A stretch of 64,000 nt of DNA from Hydractinia symbiolongicarpus (lineage: Eukaryota > Cnidaria > Hydrozoa > Anthoathecata > Hydractiniidae): contig NC_079876.1 of NCBI RefSeq assembly GCF_029227915.1, forward strand, positions 64,001-128,000, read 5' to 3'. Position 1 is the first letter of the stretch. Each line of letters starts with the position of its first letter. Both the position numbers and the translations under genes were made by a program. Of the stretch, positions 61,553 through 64,000 are shown one piece after another. Under the pieces are notes generated by a model. It ran no database searches, was not told where the DNA came from, and saw nothing but the letters and a program-made list of their open reading frames with translations.

Positions 61553-64000
61553 TCGTTCGGGAAATGAGTTTACACCCCGGGTACTTTCTTTGTATACTTT
61601 TTACTATACGGGCCGAGTCCGGGATTTACGGGAAATCGCAGGTTTTCGTTTGCCGGCGATTAAACTTCTTTTATTCAGCGTCTCATCAAAAATGAAAAAA
61701 ATTTTAAAAACTACAAGTCTCATGCGTTTTAGTGGTGAAAAAATAATTTAAAAAATCGTTCGGGAAATGAGTTTACTCCCTGGGTACTTTCTTTGTATAC
61801 TTTTTACTATATGGGCCGAGTCCGGGATTTACGGGAAGTCGCGGGTTTTCGTTTGCCGGCGATTTAGCTTCTTTTATTCACCGTCTCATCAAAAATGAAC
61901 ACATTTTTGAAAACTACAAGTCTCATGCGTTTTAGTGGTGAAATAATAATTTAAAAAATCGTTCGGGAAATGAGTTTACTCCCTGGGTACTTTCTTTGTA
62001 TACTTTTGACTATACGGGCCGAGTCCGGGATTTACGGGAAGTCGCGGGATTTCGTTTGCCGGCGATTAAACTTCTTTTATTCAGCGTCTCATCAAAAATG
62101 AAAACATTTTTAAAAACTACAAGTCTCATGGGCTTTAGTGGTGAAATAATAATTTAAAAAATCGTTCGGGAAATGAGTTTACACCCTGGGTTCATTCTTT
62201 GTATACTTTCGACTATACGGGCCGAGTCCAGGATTTACGGGAAATCGCAGGTTTTCGTTTGCCGGCGATTAAACTTCTTTTATTTGGCGTCTCATCAAAA
62301 ATAAAAACATTTTTGAAAACTACAAGTCTCATGCGTTTTAGTGGTGAAAAAATAATTTAAAAAATCGTTCGGGAAATGAGTTTACTCCCTGGGTACTTTC
62401 TTTGTATACTTTTGACTATGCGGGCCGAGTCCGGGATTTACGGGAAATCGCGGGTTTTCGTTTGCCGGCGATTAAACTTTTTTTATTCAGCGTCTCATCA
62501 AAAATGAAAACCATTTTGAAAACTACAAGTCTCATGCGTTTTAGTGGTGAAAAAATAATTTAAAAAATCGTTCGGGAAATGAGTTTACTCCCTGGGTACT
62601 TTCTTTGTATACTTTTGACTATACGGGCCGAGTCCGGGGTTTACGGGAAATAGCAGGTTTTCGTTTGCCGGCAATTAAACTTCTTTTATTCAGCGTCTCA
62701 TCAAAAATGAAAACATTTTTAAAAACTACAAGTCTCATGCGTTTTAGTGGTGAAAAAATAATTTAAAAAATCGTTCGGGAAATGAGTTTACTCCCTGGGT
62801 ACTTTCTTTGTATACTTTTGACTATACGGGCCGAGTCCGGGATTTACGGGAAATCGCGGATTTTTGTTTGCCGGCGATTAAACTTCTTTTATTCAGCGTC
62901 TCATCAAAAATGAAAACATTTTTGAAAACCACAAGTCTCATGCGTTTTAGTGGTGAAAAGATAATTTAAAAAATCGTTTTGGAAATGGGTTTACTCACAA
63001 GGTACTTTCTTTGTATACATTCGACTATACGGGCCAAGCCCGGGATTTACGGGAAATCGCGGGTTTTCGTTTGCCGGCGATAAAACCACTTTCATTAAGC
63101 GTCTCAACAAAAATGAAAACATTTCTGAAAACTACAAGTCTCATGCGTTTTAGTGGTGAAAAAATAATTTAAAAAATCGTTCAGGAAATGAGTTTACACC
63201 CCGGGTACTTTCTTTGTATACTTTTGACTAGACGGGCCGAGTCCGGGATTTACGGGAAATCGCAGGTTTTCGTTTGCCGGCGATTAAACTTCTTTTATTC
63301 AGCGTCTCATCAAAAATGAAAAAAATTTTAAAAACTACAAGTCTCATGCGTTTTAGTGGTGAAAAAATAATTTAAAAAATCGTTCGGGAAATGAGTTTAC
63401 TCCCTGGGTACTTTCTTTGTATACTTTTTACTATATGGGCCGAGTCCGGGATTTACGGGAAGTCGCGGGTTTTCGTTTGCCGGCGATTTAGCTTCTTTTA
63501 TTAACCGTCTCATCAAAAATGAACACATTTTTGAAAACTACAAGTCTCATGCGTTTTAGTGGTGAAATAATAATTTAAAAAATCGTTCGGGAAATGAGTT
63601 TACTCCCTGGGTACTTTCTTTGTATACTTTTGACTATACGGGCCGAGTCCGGGATTTACGGGAAGTCGCGGGATTTCGTTTGCCGGCGATTAAACTTCTT
63701 TTATTCAGCGTCTCATCAAAAATGAAAACATTTTTAAAAACTACAAGTCTCATGGGCTTTAGTGGTGAAATAATAATTTAAAAAATCGTTCGGGAAATGA
63801 GTTTACACCCTGGGTTCATTCTTTGTATACTTTCGACTATACGGGCCGAGTCCAGGATTTACGGGAAATCGCAGGTTTTCGTTTGCCGGCGATTAAACTT
63901 CTTTTATTTGGCGTCTCATCAAAAATAAAAACATTTTTGAAAACTACAAGTCTCATGCGTTTTAGTGGTGAAAAAATAATTTAAAAAATCGTTCGGGAAA
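61553..64000 (+). repeat. H-I-J-K-L-M-N-F'-H'-I'-J-K run to the window edge
   Basis: Partner of 44302-46749 at +17251, including GACTAGACGG (about 63232) and TTAACCGTCTC (about 63502). The window ends 12 bases into the monomer at 63989, so the remaining part of the large duplication is outside view. Confidence 0.87.

Larger units (their letters stand above)
1..64000 (+). repeat. 203-bp satellite DNA array spanning the whole window
   Basis: The same roughly 203-bp unit recurs head to tail from end to end. Monomer starts (TCGTTCGGGAAATG block) run from 51 to 63989, a distance of 63938 bases, which is 315 periods of 203 minus 7. I found thirteen 202-bp monomers and six 204-bp monomers, which accounts for the -7 exactly. 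All units are in one orientation and no unrelated sequence interrupts them. Consensus composition is about 37% GC. Arrays of this kind are known from centromeres and other heterochromatin of eukaryotes; the assignment to a specific chromosome domain is inference. No gene, tRNA, rRNA, mobile element or CRISPR locus was seen anywhere in the window. Confidence 0.98.
50681..64000 (+). repeat. large tandem segmental duplication, copy 2 (truncated by window)
   Basis: Begins inside monomer 50594, where GGGCCGAGGTCAGG (the 50188 type) switches to GCATGTTTTCG (family B), and then follows copy 1 base for base to the window end. Verified single-base differences include G38088/C55339, C38280/T55531, A39677/T56928, T42481/G59732, C42925/T60176, T43468/G60719 and G44351/T61602. 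I noticed at least fifteen over about 13 kb, roughly 0.1%. Such low divergence implies a very recent event. Confidence 0.88.

Noticed and set aside
1-64000. CRISPR array
   Set aside because: Repeats abut directly with no unique spacers, and the 203-bp unit is far too long.
1-64000. rDNA spacer, tRNA cluster, telomere repeats or a repeat-rich protein gene
   Set aside because: No rRNA or tRNA-like segments, no short telomeric motif runs, and no frame stays open through the period.
1-64000. Transposable element or inverted segment inside the array
   Set aside because: The monomer phase can be followed from 51 to 63989 with one-base indels only, which leaves no room for an insertion, and no monomer is reversed.

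Overview
The whole 64 kb window is one uninterrupted, head-to-tail tandem satellite array. It holds 315 complete monomers plus 50 bases of a partial monomer at the left edge and 12 bases at the right edge. The unit is 203 bp: by my tally 296 monomers are exactly 203 bp, 13 are 202 bp and 6 are 204 bp, and this net of -7 matches the distance between the first and last monomer start (positions 51 and 63989). All monomers point the same way. I see no gene, RNA gene, transposable element, unrelated insertion or inversion. The short open reading frames are by-products of the repeat: most begin with TTG or GTG, and a 203-bp period (2 mod 3) rotates the frame at every monomer. Such an array points to eukaryotic pericentromeric, centromeric or other heterochromatic DNA. 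The sequence does not name the organism, and I do not recognise the monomer. The consensus is about 37% GC and unusually CpG-rich (12 CpG per monomer, observed/expected about 1.7).

Positions called 'index' below count from the T of the TCGTTCGGGAAATG block (index 1) to index 203. Monomers fall into recurring families recognised by shared variants: A (TTGACTCCC; GCGGATTTTTG; CCACTTTCATTAAGC), G (CCAAGCCCCGG; GGGAAAACGCGG; AAAAAGGAAAAC), B (GAGGTTACACCCCGGG; ACTTTTTTTG), C (GGGAAGTCGCGG; GTCTCGTGGGC), D (GGGCTGAGTCC), E (TACTTTTTTTG plus GAAAAGATACTTT), F (TCGTCTTGGAAATGGG; ATACATTCGAC; GTTCGCCGG), H (ATGAAAAAAATTTT), I (TTTTTACTATATGGG; GATTTAGCTTC), J (GAAGTCGCGGGATTTCG, usually one base short), K (GGGTTCATTCTTTG), L (GACTATGCGGG), M (AAATAGCAGG; GGCAATTAAAC) and N (E-like with AAAACCACAAG), plus older, more diverse types at the left edge and around 38.4-40.4, 48.2-50.6 and 55.7-57.7 kb.

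Layout: 1-1269 diverse monomers; 1270-7359 a 15-monomer (3045 bp) tandem duplication containing a nested 6-monomer (1218 bp) duplication; 7360-9391 diverse monomers with a 4-monomer duplication; 9392-13653 an 8/9-monomer block and a C-D-E trimer; 13654-18525 an A/G/B-rich stretch with 6- and 9-monomer duplications; 18120-19540 the first 7-monomer unit; 19338-24615 a 13-monomer (2639 bp) duplication; 24616-32734 copies of the main 7-monomer higher-order repeat (G-A-B-C-D-E-F, 1421 bp) interrupted by three copies of an H-C-D trimer; about 31.8-50.67 kb a mosaic with 7-mers, an 8-mer, a 10-mer and diverse monomers; and 50.67-64.0 kb a second, nearly identical copy of that mosaic cut off by the window.

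The parts do not work together as genes. They record repeated in-register unequal exchange: nearly every duplication junction I could place lies inside a chimeric monomer whose left part belongs to one family and right part to another, so the 203-bp register is kept. The most notable features are the multi-level higher-order structure, the very recent ~18.9 kb tandem duplication, and strong dyad symmetries in each monomer. Whether the array is an active centromere cannot be decided from sequence alone.
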